Assembly: GCA_965153455.1 (NCBI GenBank)
Contig: OZ234498.1
Span: 17,112,001-17,176,000, forward strand
DNA from: Sphagnum compactum
Lineage: Eukaryota > Bryophyta > Sphagnopsida > Sphagnales
DNA length: 64,000 nucleotides
Reading direction: 5' to 3'
Part shown: positions 11,391 through 24,900 of the stretch, piece after piece
Layout of the letters: each line of letters starts with the position of its first letter
Position numbering within the stretch: position 1 is the stretch's first letter
The notes under the pieces: generated by a model
Database searches by the model: none
What the model was told of the DNA's origin: nothing
The model's input: the letters and a program-made list of their open reading frames with translations, nothing else
Program-made: the position numbers and the translations under genes

Positions 11391-14300
11391 GAATTGAAGG
11401 AACATTTGAAAGGGATGAGATTTTGAAAATATAATTTATTATTCAAAAAATTGTGCAACATTTTAAAGCAAATCTTTAGAATTAAAAAATAAAATCCAAT
11501 TATTTTTTAATGGAATTTTTTAAAAATGAATATAAATTTGACATCAGAATTATGAAAACCAGATATGAAAAGCATTTGTTATCACATTTGTGAAAACCAC
11601 CCTGTTCAAGAACCAGCTTGAGTAATTTCTTTTGAAAATTTGATACCTTGATTGGTTATTGTAAATTTTTGATCTAAGCTGGGAGAAAATGTTGATTCTT
11701 TTAGAATTTTTTTGTCATGGGAAATTAAAATTTTAAATTAAATTTTTTTGTAACAATTGAACCCTACCATCAGGTTTGTTGGAGCAACTAGATAATCAAG
11801 TTCACACTTGGGACAATGGCCACTCTAGGTGTATTGGGAAAGAGAAACTTGTTCCCAAAGGAATTAATGTGAAACTTTTGCTGGGGTGCATATATGCATT
11901 AAAGGTAGTAGCAACACAATTGTTTTCTATATTCCACAGTTTGGGAATAGTGGTCCACATGTTCTTTATTGTCACGTGACAAATTCTGATTGAATATCGG
12001 TAGATAGATTCTTCTTCCCTTCTTCGAATTTGGACACTGACAGGTTTGAGAGAGGAAAGAATTTGTTTTTCTAAAAACAAGTTGGGGAAGCTTCCTCAAC
12101 AACTTAGCATCCTTACTGAAAACAAAATCTATCCGAAAAAGACTTGAAATGAGAGAGAAAGGGATTGTTGAAGTTGTCCATCCCATGTAAGTCTCAAAAA
12201 GAACATTGTTATTCATCCATTTTGATACAAACACCAAAAAAAAATTGAGTTTTTTGGTACTGTTCCAGCCTTACTCCTGTGTTGAAACTAAGTACTCCGT
12301 CATCCTATTCAGCTCATGTTTTCAAAATGCTAAAAACAATGGACAACAAAACTTTTCACTAATTTCCATGTTAGTATTGCTTCCTATCAAGTTGGGCAGC
12401 TCACAAAAATTCATATAGATAGAAACGAGAAATTTTCAACCATGGCATGACAACTGCAACCCATATACGTGAGATTTTGAGGGCATTGGACGAGTACTGG
12501 GAATTTGGTTGAGTGAGACAATAGCAAATGCAAAAGATGTGCACAAATAACAATCAAACACCCTGGAAATTAGGAATTTTGCCAATAAACATGTTTTATG
12601 TTCTTGACAAGTCCTCGAAGAAGATGGATTCAAGTAAATGAGAATTGAATATGAATAATGAGGCAAAAGAGTCCAAACAAATTTAAGATTATGTCTTCTG
12701 TTACATCAAATTGGCTCATTTTGAAAAGAACCACATTTCATTCAAAAGTTGAGGGTCTTAATGTCACATGTATATGTTAAAAAATGTTCCCTCTATACTA
12801 AATATAATCCATGGGTTTTCAGACATGTGCATTGTGGTTATGTAAATGAATATTAAATCAACAGGTTCAGAATCTAATCTATTTAAATATGGGATTTTTT
12901 CCAACATATAAAAAAATGATATTACATATGCATAGCTGGAAACCCTTACAATACTTTATGGTAGCCTCTAAATATCGATCCATCCACATCATAGGAATGA
13001 CCATTGGAACAACAAAAGAGCATCAATGTAAACTTTTGCTAAAGTATGTGGAGCAGAACACTTATTCTTTGCTTGAGAATCAAAGGAGAGCCAAGGAGAT
13101 AAACCTTCCTAAGCATAGTACTCTTATTACTATTTATTTGATATACCTTTTGATGTGGAACCCATCATGTCCATGAAAAGGGTTGGTAAGTTTTAAGTTA
13201 CCTAGTAGGTATATCAAATAAAGGAAGACAATTGTAAATGTTCTTATGTAACATAAAGTGTCCACTGAAGATTGTTTTTTGCTCACACCTTCCCATAGAG
13301 TTGTGAACAGGTGGTCATGTTATCTGGTGTGCCACACAAACGAAACTTGAAGTTTGTGTGAAGCCAAGATTTTTTTGGTGTGTTGCAAGTCATACTTGTC
13401 CAGTTTTTGTTCTCTGGATTCATCCAGAGTCCATGGCTTGAAGCAATTCGTCACATACTCGCATATTTCTTGTCATCATGAACTTATGTATGTTTATGCC
13501 ATCCCTAAAATAACTAGCTCTTCCAAGCTTAGCAGCCTAACTCCTTTCCCCTACCCACTTATGTGAAAAGCAAAACTTTTTTCAAAATTTTCACCTCCTT
13601 TATCATTCATTATCTTTCCTTTTTCTCACATCCCTTTTCAAGTCTTCCCTTTCAAAGTGAAGCTTAAAACTAAAAATTGAAGATTTATTTAACTGTTCAA
13701 GTACATTCCATATAACCTTTCACATAGAAAAATGATCACAAATTAAAATTTAAATGATCATACATTTAAAGAAATTTAAAATGGTCCTAAAAGTAAAATT
13801 TTAATGTTAATTCAATTTGATCTTTCACTCCAAATGATTTTGGAACTTTTTTTAAAATTTTTTTGTTAAAGATCAATTCTCTATTCATATTAATTTGTAC
13901 ATTAAAATTAATTGTATCTTCACATTTATACAATTATTTTTTATTTAAAATTATTCTGAATATTAAATTTCATTTATGTATGTAATATTTCATAATATAT
14001 GCATATTTAAAAGAAAGTATGATTATGAAAATTTCACATTGACACTATATATAACATTGGATTAATCCAAAGCTTTTTTTCCCTCAACCACAGGGTTCTA
14101 ATTAGACGAGCGTGGCCTGTGCCGTTGGCCCAAGTGTGAACCCATTATAAAATAGGGAAACTCAACATGTGAACATTGTTTTGCAATATATGTATCAATT
14201 TTTTGAACAGCCAAATATGAAAGGAAATCATGCTTGAATTGAATGGCAAGCTTTCAAGTGTTACCACGTTCTCAACTGATTTTTCCTTCCAAAACCTGGT

Positions 14301-14680
14301 TTTTTAAAATTTATTTGAATTTTCAGCAGCAGAAATAATTTAAAAACCGATATCTCCTACATTTTGAATTCAAATGTTACCAAATAAATTCCATTAAATC
14401 CTGCTCAACAAGATTTTTCCAACAACACCAAAAGCACATTCCAATTCTTCTGAAAATTTCAGCTACGATGTTATTTAATTTTCAATGAAAAAACTATTCA
14501 ATATTCAAGAACTTTTGCATCACAAGTCCAAACGTCATGGAACCAAGCCCATGCACCCCTCCTCATCGAGAGCTTTCCAAAGACACCAAGAACACGATCT
14601 GAACCATCCCAGTTCAGTGGATCTCATAACTACAAAACAAAACAAACTACCTTCCTTCATAAATAGCTGTGGATAGTCAA
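11391..14680. other. AT-rich intergenic sequence, no gene recognised
   Basis: Several open frames of 60-112 codons occur (for example 12889-13176 plus and 11899-12237 minus). None shows a domain, splice structure or codon pattern I recognise. The sequence is strongly AT-rich and probably consists of old transposon remains. Confidence 0.5.
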
Positions 14681-15064
14681 TATTGTAGTACTTTTACCAT
14701 TTCGAAATAGTTTAGGCAAATATTTATTTGTTTTTCACTTTTTCACTTCAACCCTCCAATCAGAATTTAAAAAAAATTCAGATGTAATAAAAATGAAAAA
14801 TTAATAATTCAACATATTATTACAAATAAGTAACTATGTAATTAGGTTGGACTAATAAATAGGTAGTTTAAATGCTGTTAAACTAGTGACTCAGTCGACT
14901 ATGATGATCGGGAGGTGCTCATGGACAAATGAACACATGAATAATAAAATTTTAAAATAAATTTTTTTTGAAACTTTCGATAGGGCAACTTGCAAAGTTT
15001 TGAAAATTTTGAATTTTATTATTATTATTTTAATTATGGCCGAAATGGTAAAGGTACTACAATA
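14681..15064. mobile_element. 380-bp MITE with TA target duplication (mariner/Stowaway-like)
   Basis: Terminal inverted repeats of about 22 bases with one mismatch lie at 14683-14704 and 15041-15062; the outer part reads TTGTAGTAC, then TTTACCATTTCG. Each end is bordered by TA (14681-14682 and 15063-15064), as expected for a Tc1/mariner-type insertion. The interior is AT-rich and codes for nothing. Confidence 0.7.
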
Positions 15065-15234
15065 AGCAATTTGAATTGAAAAATTCATAGACATTATCAG
15101 TAACTTTTTCTTGACAATATCATGGCATAGTTCCTATTTCACCTTTTAAAAAGTACTTTTCTTTCTGTACAAATAATACATATATCACATCTATTGGCCT
15201 TTGTGGCACTTTCTCTTTTTCTTTTTTTGAAACA

Positions 15235-15382
15235 TAATGGCAGACCCCTTTGCATTTTTAAAAATTTTGAAACACAATGGGCAGGCCCAACTTTACCTGC
15301 ACTCCATTGGGTTTAAACCCTGGACCTTTATGAGGTCCCAGGGTCCCAGAATGGGCTATACCGGTGAGGCATCACCCCTAGA
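15235..15382 (-). mobile_element. tRNA-derived SINE
   Basis: On the minus strand the head (15382 to about 15308) begins CTAGGGGTGA, has an A-box-like TGCCTCACCGGTATAGC and a B-box-like GTCCAGGGTTTAAACCC. It shares CTGGGACCCTGGGACCTC with the copy at 59231-59308. The tail side contains two copies of a GAAACAyAATGG motif. There is no tRNA secondary structure good enough for a functional gene. Confidence 0.65.
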
Positions 15383-16671
15383 GTTTAGGTTAGCACATTC
15401 ACCATCAAGCACATCTGTGAAACGTTCAAGTGTAGGAAAACGTGCAAGTGTAGGAAAACGTGGCAAGCTACTAGATTATTCTTTTCATGGGGTGTTGGGG
15501 AAAGTTTGTCCACCAAGTGTGGATTGCTAGGTATGTAAAACCCATGAATAGATTTGTAAAAAATTTGGGAGATAAGCACAGAAGATCCACTTGTGAAATT
15601 ATGTAAGAAGCTAGTAAAAAGATGTCCCTACTTAACACCAATCACAACTATTTCAAACTCTGGTTGACACACATAATTGTTGCCAAATTTTCAAGTTGCT
15701 TGAAGAGATTTTCCAAATGTTCAATAACTAGACTTTTTCATGGTATGTAAACCCTTCACAACGTTGGGTGCAACCTTAAACACAAGATGAATGACTCAGT
15801 TGAAATTGAGCACATAAGAATACTTCTTATTTTTATCATTAAATTTGTTTCACAGCAATACAAATACCTACGGCAATCAGTTGGATACATCCTTGAATAA
15901 ATTCCAAAACCTTGTTACAAAACAAACTGTACTGAAGGGTCAATTTGGGTAAAGAAGAAGACCCTCATTGCAGGCTACACTCCATGCTCATTCAGGTAAA
16001 ATTGTAGACAGCAGACAGATTGGGATAAGCAAGCAATCCCATAGTTCACCAAGCAATAGCCCAAGTGAAATTTCTTAGTCCTCCTGTCTTTACAACTTCA
16101 ACCCTATTCAGAAATAGAGAATAATAAGTTCAAACACTTGCAATTCACTGATTCCATGGATTTGGGATCTCAGTGCCTATGTGGCCATCCATACATGGCA
16201 ATGCCTTTCTTCCACAATTACTCCTTCCCTTCCTCCCACAACTGACATTGGGAACATCCATGACCCATACAAGATTCAGACCTGCTGCCAATTCTGAGTT
16301 TTATGAAACCGGACCATAAATGACTCATCACCCAAGTAAACAAGGTAGCAAAAGGTTATTGGGAGAACAGAGCATACAATTGAGCCACTAAGCAATCTCA
16401 GAGACATTGACATTTTTTCAAGATCTATAGTCATCTCTACTTGAAGATCAAGTGAATTCTCATTCACATACCTTCCTTTTCAGCTCCTTGGTGAATGAGG
16501 TGAATGACTTCTGTGCAACATGACAACACAACATGTACAGTTCTTTCCCATTCCCAGTTCAAACTCATTGATTTGCTGACACTTAGTTTTGCGTGATCAA
16601 CTCTTTTGCATTTGATATTTGGATTATTTTATCAGAGGGGACAGTTTCATTTATCAGCATGAAAGTTAGTA
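15383..16671. other. Intergenic and 3' flank of U11/U12-65K; no gene recognised
   Basis: Nothing gene-like is visible. The part nearest 16671 must include the 3' UTR of the U11/U12-65K transcript, which runs on the minus strand. No perfect AATAAA was identified close to the stop codon. Confidence 0.45.
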
Positions 16672-19600
16672 CTAGGTTGCAGGAGGATTCTTTGCCGCAA
16701 AGGGATTGCGCCCAAATTGAACTATCATGGGCTTGCCTTTGAGCATATAGCCATGTGTCATCCCCTGCAAAATAGACAAATCCATCATAAATGCTCAGCC
16801 ATTAACAAGAAACAGAACAGGAGCATCAGTACAAGAAAGGACCTAAGAAGTTGCTAAAGTGAACAATCTTAAGACAGCAAGATATAGATCCAGAGGAAAA
16901 AAGGCAAGTAGAAACCATAACCAGAAATGAGAAATTGTTAACTCAAAGCTTAACGAGATTTTCAGCACAAGGAAACAAGGGAGCAATGCATTTGGATGCC
17001 AGCAAGAAACTGCCTTCAACAGAAGACTGATACTGCCTATAAGAAAGAAAAAGTGCAAATGGAAACACATTTCATGCAAGATATGCTTTAATCCTAGAAC
17101 CTGAACACTAAACCTTAAATCCAGACTCTGGCTCCCTACAAGTGATAAACCCAAACCCCAAACATACTTTGAGTACATTTAGAGTAGGCTAACATCCATT
17201 TACCAAAGCATGTTCTGCAAGTTGTGTAGAAGGGAAGGTGACAAAGGCTTGGTCTCTCATTCGCCCTTCCTGTAATGATCCCCACATTTCAATGATGTCT
17301 TTACATACTGACACAAGGTTCCAACCAAATCATAATTTTTCTCAGAGCATGACTGATAAGAGTGTGCTAGAATTCAACTGTGATATATATTATCCAATGG
17401 CTTATATGCATTCCAGTGGGCCCATCTTAGTTCCGATAATGACAACTATTGAATGGGTTGCAAAGACCAAATAAACCTAAATCAACAGCAAATTGCCATG
17501 TTCCTGAGCAAACAGCATAGCAATCAGACTGACACAAGGAAGAAGAGTCTACAAGTATGCATACCTGCATAAGCTTAATCGATAAAGCGGCTTTAGCATC
17601 CTCAAGAGATTCAAAAAAAGCACCTAGAAGTTTAAAAACATTCAAAGGAAAGCCATCCAAACTTCCAATATTACTTTGAGATATAAACAAGGCATCTGGG
17701 ATTAGTATTCATGACAATTAAACAATATCTTTCATAAGAATAGAGAAATCTCCATTCTCACAATGAAGAAGAAACAGCAAGGTTAACACTTCCTCATGAC
17801 AATTAAACAAAGACAACAAAATGTGGAAAAACTTTGTGCTAAATGATATTCCTCTCCTTGATTCAAACACATGTGGGTAAGAACTAGGCAACTGACCATA
17901 TACAAAGTGTAGATCCTCAAGGGTCACTTCCTTTGCCAAATTCTTGATGTACAGCACTTGGGTTGCATTGCCTGGTGTGTAATTCTACACATAACATGCC
18001 CCCACCAATCAGAAAACACTGACTTAGCATCATTTCGTGAGGGAAAAGTTTATCACCTAGCACCACAAGAATTGGCAGGATTCCAGTCTGAAACAGTCTT
18101 ACTAGAAAATGCAAACAACAGCACCAAAAATTCACATGCATAACATAATTTCATATCTCATGGATAGGCAACATAGCATTCTGCACAAAGAGGACTTCAT
18201 ATAATATGACCAATGGCCCATATAGATACAAGTTCATCCAGCCTAAATTGCAGGAAGCTGCTGTCAGTGTCTGGGAAGGAAGAATCTTACTTTGAACATG
18301 GGAAGTGACAGAATGTCTGTAGGAGCAACTTTGCCAGCCTCAAGTTCTGCCAGGGTGGCAGCTCTGTTGGTAATGTCAACTTCCTCTATAGATGCATCCA
18401 CCACTGTCTCTACATCCTGTGAGTGCTTATCTGATCCTCCTCCACTGGCTGAACCTTTTGGTGTTATCTTTATCTGTGCATGGATTGAAATTCCATCTCA
18501 AACTTAGATGACATTCTTTGGGCAAAATTTAAGTGTCTGACAATCAAGGTAACCAACTATGAGAACATGGATCCGATAACCAGACAACACAGTCATTTGG
18601 ATAGTATGCCCTACCACTAGTAGAGCTGTTATAATGTGGGTCAGTCAAGGGTCCCTTGTCAAAATCACTTGCTAGGCACACAAGCAGGAAGAAACCAACC
18701 ACAGTGATAATGGAACCATTGAACAGAGGGGCAGCCAACCCAAATAAAGGTGTAAAAAGTTGCACTGAAAAAAGTAAGAGCACAAAGTGTGACAGACCTG
18801 TAAGACAGGTTTATTCTTTCTAATGAGGTTGGCCTTGGGGGTGATATGGATGGGCTTAACACCTGCCGCTTCATGAGAAGTAGTCTTATCAACTGCAGGC
18901 CCTACTATAGCTTCTCGCTTTGCTCGCTTCTTTGCTCTTTTCAGCTTTGGTTCTGCCTCCCCAGAGTTTTTGGTTTCCTCATTCATGGCTTCCATATCAT
19001 CATCCTCCTAGAAAAATCACTCCATCAGAAAACTGTTGCAAGGAAAATGCAATCTTGGGAGCAAGCATAAAGCAACAAGAAGCAGTCTAATTCTCATCCA
19101 CTTCAAATGGCATCCATGTCTTAAGCTCCTTCTTCACAAAGGACATTCAGTGGTCATTCATCAGTCACAATGGCATGATTTGCACATATAAGGCCCCATA
19201 TATGCATATAAGTCAACTCCATGGGGAAAATACCTCATTGGATGATTCAAGCTCAGATTCACCACTAGACAGGTCTCCTTCTTGACGCTTTGGGGGAGCA
19301 GGAAGTGGGGCTGGAGGTGGTAGGGGAGGTGTGGGAAGTGCAGGCCGAAATGGTGCTGGTATGTTCATCTTGTTCATGAGATGAAGCACCTGATCACGAG
19401 TAGCTCACCACCATCATCTGCCAACTTATCAGGTTCCAGTATGTTACAGTTCAATGTTACAGAACAAAAGCTGCTAGGTATTTGCCAACACAAATAAGTA
19501 GGATTACTGTTATCCACTCTATTCTGTTGCTTACACATTGCCTCTTGAAGGTTTCAGCAGCAAGAACACAACAAGATACCATGCACAATTTAGAAATAGA

Positions 19601-21187
19601 AACCCCCACCTGGTCATTGATTAACTATAAAAAGTTAAGAAAATGGGAGCACAGAGAGAAAGAAATAGCATAATGAAGGAGACTGGAGCATAGCCATGGC
19701 TAAGAGAAAACGGATGTGCAGGATTTGCGACAAGACAAGAAGATGAAGACAGATAGCTTCAGTTTAACTAAAAACATTATTGAGATGTTACAATAGCACA
19801 ATGGTAACTACTAACAAACTTCACAAGATGTAATGACTGAGGTGCACCTGTGTGTAGAACCGGGGAACAGCAATAAGACAATTCACAATATTTGTAAGAA
19901 TATCCCCATCTGGTGGTGGGTATGCATACCTGCAATGGACAGTGAACACATTCAAATCCTGGGAAATGACAATAACATAGGACATAGCACATGAAACAGA
20001 AATCAAATGAACAAGAATTCTAGGCTAAAGGGGATCAGTCCACCTACTCAAGATGGGGAGGAAAGGGATAGTCAACACCAAGAGTAGGTGCTATTGACTC
20101 TCCCCCTGATGCGGAAACCACAGTTGGTGTGGGAGCACCTGAATCAACACTTGGCAATGGTGGTGCTCGTGGAAGAGGCGGATATGGAGGTAAAGGGGGT
20201 GCTAATCCCTCTTCCTTTTCCTTCTTAATGCCATCAGATGGAAGGTCTTGTTTTTCTGTTACAGGATTTGCTCTTTCCACTGTCAGAGTTTTACCCAGAA
20301 ACCGTAACCTGCATCAAATTTCAACACATCAGCATGAGCTATATAACACATGTTGAAGGTTCAGTGCAACAAGCAGTTTGGGCTGGAGGGAACCCCATCA
20401 ACATAGAATGGTTCCAAAGAACATATCTGTAGAACGGAATGTATTGGTAAAACCCTGAACCCTAAACCCTAGAAAGATGGAGAACCTGTAGAACGGAATT
20501 TACTACTCCCTCAAATATCGAAGACCTAACCTCCTACAAACTCCTTCAACAGTTCCTTTCGGTAACAATAAAGAAACAGAAGACTTACCGATGAAGCTGT
20601 GATTGTGCACGGGCAGCTAACCCATCATTGTTGAAATCCACGAATGCACAGTTCTTTAACCTGTGCAATATATAATCAAAAGAAAAAACAGTGAAAATTC
20701 AGCCATAGGCACCATCTGATAATCTAAAACCTTATTGCAAATCATGATCCTGTGATCTATCACCCTGGCCACCATCCACCTGTTACCAATCCACAACATC
20801 ATGCAGCACATCCCACATTGATAAAGTACCAGAAACGTTTGGCCCTATGAAACCGAATGGTTTGTCAAATCAGATAAAAACTATGAAAATAAACTCCAAA
20901 AAGTACCCAATCCCTGCTCGTGCTTACATCCTACTTAACAGCCATCAGAAGCTGCCAACAGATTCACGAGCTCATAGAGTTCAATGAAACGAAACCCGCC
21001 CAATTACCAAACAAGAGCTGACGAACAGTAGGGTGGCAAGACGGTAGAAACAGCATAATGAAATGCGCACACACCTTCCACCGGCGCAAGGCCGGGTCTC
21101 CGAGGCACCATAGTGGGTGAAGAGACGGGTGAGAGTGTGGGGCGGTAGTCCATCCGGCAAGTGACGAACAAGCAGCGTCACCACCAT
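16672..21187 (-). CDS. SNRNP65: U11/U12 di-snRNP 65-kDa protein (RNPC3/RBM40 orthologue)
   Basis: Component of the minor (U12-type) spliceosome. In the family, the N-terminal RRM region contacts U11-59K and the C-terminal RRM binds the 3' hairpin of U12 snRNA. Exons from the 5' end: 21075-21187, 20589-20660, 20048-20308, 19848-19929, 19234-19389, 18798-19007, 18291-18473, 17897-17984, 17565-17623, 17204-17269, 16672-16764. All joins keep frame and give 460 residues; the Arabidopsis protein is of similar size. RRM1: TLLVRHLP and CAFVDF (4-47). A middle region has LGVDYPFPPHLEYAYPPPD, a proline-rich stretch, acidic EDDD and basic KLKRAKKRAK. RRM2: VLYIKNLAK (369-377) and RMRDQAFVTF (411-420), ending IVQFGRNPFAAK. 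All introns are GT-AG and none has the U12-type ATATCC or GTATCC donor. An upstream in-frame ATG at 21253 would add 22 residues. Confidence 0.95.
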
Positions 21188-21452
21188 CCCTGCTCTCCTC
21201 CTCACAATCCCTTCCTTCCTTCCTAACTTGCTTCCCCCCCTCCCCGACAGCACTGTCGTCTAAGCTCTACAGCAACTGCAATGATTTCAAATGTCCTTTG
21301 CCGACTCAAAAAAATTATCAAAAGGATTCCATGCTCGTAGATTAACATATATAATTCTCGTGCTCTGTTAACCAGCATAGCAGCTGCATTACCTTGCTGT
21401 GCAATAAAATCGAGGCCCGATGCAATCCATATCCCTAACACGATCTGGAGCG

Positions 21453-21468
21453 TTTAACCCTAACCCTA
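21453..21468 (-). promoter_or_regulatory. Telo-box-like CCCTAA repeat upstream of U11/U12-65K
   Basis: The plus strand reads TTTAACCCTAACCCTA about 270 bases upstream of the chosen ATG. A second cluster, AACCCTGAACCCTAAACCCTAG, lies in the second intron at about 20453-20474. Telo boxes of this form occur in promoters of plant genes for translation and RNA processing, but a role here is inferred. Confidence 0.35.
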
Positions 21469-21734
21469 AGTTACATGCAGTTTTGAAATCACTGGATCTC
21501 AGGTGACTGACTACCTATTTGAGGTTCAATTGCACCCATGACAGGCGATGGACTAGGTAACCGGCGACAGAGTGCTGGTTGCCAGACATTGTCGATTCTC
21601 TTTGAGTGCTGCGTCCTGGTCATGGGACATGCCAGAGCGTAAGTAATGGGGGGACGTTAAACACACACCCCCCTACGAAGTTTGCAGGTGTCACTGCTCA
21701 GCGATATTGCATCCTTTGTTAAGGGGTATTTAAC

Positions 21735-21935
21735 GGTGCTGGGCGGGTATCACATGGAGTGCCACTTTTTTGGCCGGTTGTCAGATGGATATGAGAAACG
21801 GTTTTCGTTTTAGGTGAGAACTGTCAGGGTATATTTTATCTTAAATTTGATACCCAAGAAGGTTATGAACAGACCCCATGTTTAGTTCTCATGCTAGTAG
21901 GCTAAAGACTTACTAATAAGTAGGTGCTTAGTAGG
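21735..21935 (+). repeat. hAT-like element end, family of 7029-7255
   Basis: GGTGCTGGGCGGGTATCAC at the left, then AGGTGAGAA and GTTCTCATGCTAGTAGG, follow the same order as the block at 7029. Diverged and apparently one-sided. Flanking TTTGGAAC-type short repeats continue to about 22080. Confidence 0.4.
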
Positions 21936-24900
21936 AAGACTTCAACTCAAGATGTCTTTGGTGTTAAGTAATGACAAATAAATAAATAAATAAAGAAAAA
22001 ACACCCGGAAACTTTGGGAACTTTGGAAACCCATTGGGAAATTAAGGGAACTTATGGAACATTGTGAGAATCATTTTCAAATTTCAAAAAATCTAAAATT
22101 TCTTAGAATTCAACTTTGGAATTGTCCCCAGAAATAAGCTAAAATTGGCCCCAACCTCAACACATCCCTTCACAAAAAATCAACTCAAGAAAATACCAGG
22201 GAAGGAGGAAGCACCATTTGACGGTGTTGTCCTTTTTAACAAAAATCTTCCAATGACACCAAATAGATTTAAAGTTCTCCTCAAACTTAATTTGCTTACT
22301 ATCAATTTTGATCAACTTGTGTTTGTTCAAAGCATGCCAAGAGGCCAAACTAACATCAACAGTAGAAGTCCAATCCTATCCAAGAATCTTACTGGAATAA
22401 TACGTATGTTCAAACCTAAGTTGATAGTTGTATCCTAGACGGAGGTAAAAACTATTGAAACTCTTAAGAATATCAAGATGTTGTCTTTCATAAAAGAAGT
22501 AACCCAAGTGAAGATTGAAGGTGGAAAGAGGTCCATCCTCCTCTTGAGATCCAATGATGTTTCCTAGTAGCAAATGAGGCCAAGAGTTAGTAATTTTGCT
22601 CAAAGCATTCCAAGTGCATCGTACTTGGTGAGGTAGCCTCTCTTGGCTAAATACCCAAAGAATGGAGCATCTCCCAAATAAAAAATGGGAGACCAATGCC
22701 ACTCTCCCATATCCCATGGAAGGTTTGTTACACGACTCAAATTGAAAAACCAAATTTACACATCCTATTTGGGTATAGAATTTAGACATGGTAATTTAAG
22801 GGACTTCTACAAGTCTCTTTCACCAAGACCTTGACCAACTTGAGATTAGTGAAGAGTAATTAAATATCATGAAGGTTAGATTTTTAAGCTTCCCAAAATT
22901 TGAAACTTTCATTATTACAAATATTGACTTTTCAAGTAGTCCAATTTGACTAGAGGCCAAGGAATAAATGACATGTGTATTTTTTGACTCACCAATTTAA
23001 TTAATGTGTTTCAATTGAGTACCAATCAAATGCAACATTAATCAAGTTGAACAAAAAAATCATCATTCATAATCAATATGGTTTAGTCAAACGGGACATT
23101 CTATTGTGACATTACATGTACACATATTTGTAACTATAACTCGACATGAACAAGATCAATATATTTGTGTGATTAGAAAATTTCAAAAATGTTTCAATTT
23201 TTATTAGAGATAATATGTCAATTATTGTCACAAAATCAACAATTAGATGTGTGAAGGAATTTTTTTAAAAAAATTGCCATAAGTTCAACAAGATGAATAG
23301 TTGGTAGAAAATCAAGGCACTTTATGTTTGTAAATCCATCACAATATGGTTCAGTTTTTTTGACATGTATGTGAATGTAGTGACTTTAACTTGTGAGTAT
23401 GTGATTGTGAGCATGAACAAGTAAACATAGAAGAATTTTTTAATAAAATATTTTTTACCGTGTAGATAAAATATTGCACAAATTTTACCACATCATTAGA
23501 ATATTTGGCCATGTGGCATATGTATATACAAACATATGTTTGTTGATAAGCAAGGATTTTCAAACAAGGATCCCTAAAAATATAAATGTTAAAAATAATT
23601 AGTTTAAATTATTATATAAATTTTAGCTAATGTAACTAATTTTAAGTTAATTATTGAAGGTTGGAAACTTGTCGTTCAAAACTCAATGATGTAAATGAAA
23701 AACATTATTTTGCACTCCACATTCATGAACAAAACACAAATTTCTTTTGAGATAATGCATTCTTTATGTTGACACATTACAGGTTTGTCATTCTGGAAAA
23801 TGTTTCACATTTTAGAAGGGACAAGATTCCATTTGCTTAAAATGACTAATTAAGTGTTGAACTTCATTCCAATTCCAATTCAGACAATGAATGAACTTTT
23901 CCAACTACTCACAATACATTACATGTTGGAAAATGTAATAAATGTGCTTACATTCCACCCACTCCCCTCCCCCCCTCCCCCCCCCCCCAATGAGCTTGCC
24001 ATCATTCTGACAGAATCCATGCAGTTGCAAGTTGGGTAATCTCCAATTATAACTTGATATAATTTTTTGTTTTAATTTGCAATAGAGACGATGTTGTAAA
24101 TGAGTCCATAACTTGATGGAAAAACCTCTATGGGTGGAAAACAATTGCATTTAGAGCATGTCCAACTTCCCATTTATTTTCAAGAGATTGAATACAACAA
24201 GGCACTAGATAGTTTTTCTATTTTGAGTTTGTGGCCAAACAAATCCAAACGTTTGTGCACATGGATAGATATCTCATTGCCAAATAGATTTTGAGGGTGA
24301 CATCTAACAAGCTCAACAATAACAAAACTAAATTTTTATAGCATTGTTACCTCATCTTATGAAAATTGATTTTTACTTATACAAGCCATACTATAAGCAC
24401 AAGGGGCCTATCAATCACATATTTCTTTTTGAAACCTCCCACACAATAGTTCAAGTCATCATGACAAAACCAAATAAATTATGACTCTCAAAAACTTCCT
24501 CTGAATTGAATTTTTAATTTTATTTTGTATTACAATTATATCCTAAAGTTAATTGCATGACATTTATAGAGGAAAACATTTATTTTCAAATTACAAAGCG
24601 ATTAGTTCATGTTCCTTTTTCTCTTGGTTCTTAACTACTATTCATGCTTTCTTGGCCTTGGTTCTAGATTTTGCTTTAAGTCTTAGGTGTAGTTCATGTT
24701 AATCATGTTCTTGGTTCCTAGGTGTTAATCATGCATTCCTCAAACATTATCAACTTTTAAATGGTTATATGTAAACATATCACCAAACAACAAATGAACA
24801 CATAGGCAACCAATTTTTTTCAAAACCACACAAATTTACACCCAGAATCTGACATTAAAAAAACATTTTGGTCAACCTTGCTCAAAATACGAAATGATTA

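Noticed and set aside
21453-21468. Interstitial telomere array
   Set aside because: Only two CCCTAA units; better described as a telo-box-like motif.
22376-22789. 137-codon minus-strand frame as a LINE reverse transcriptase fragment
   Set aside because: A few Trp and Cys positions suggested it, but no diagnostic RT or RNase H motif could be found.
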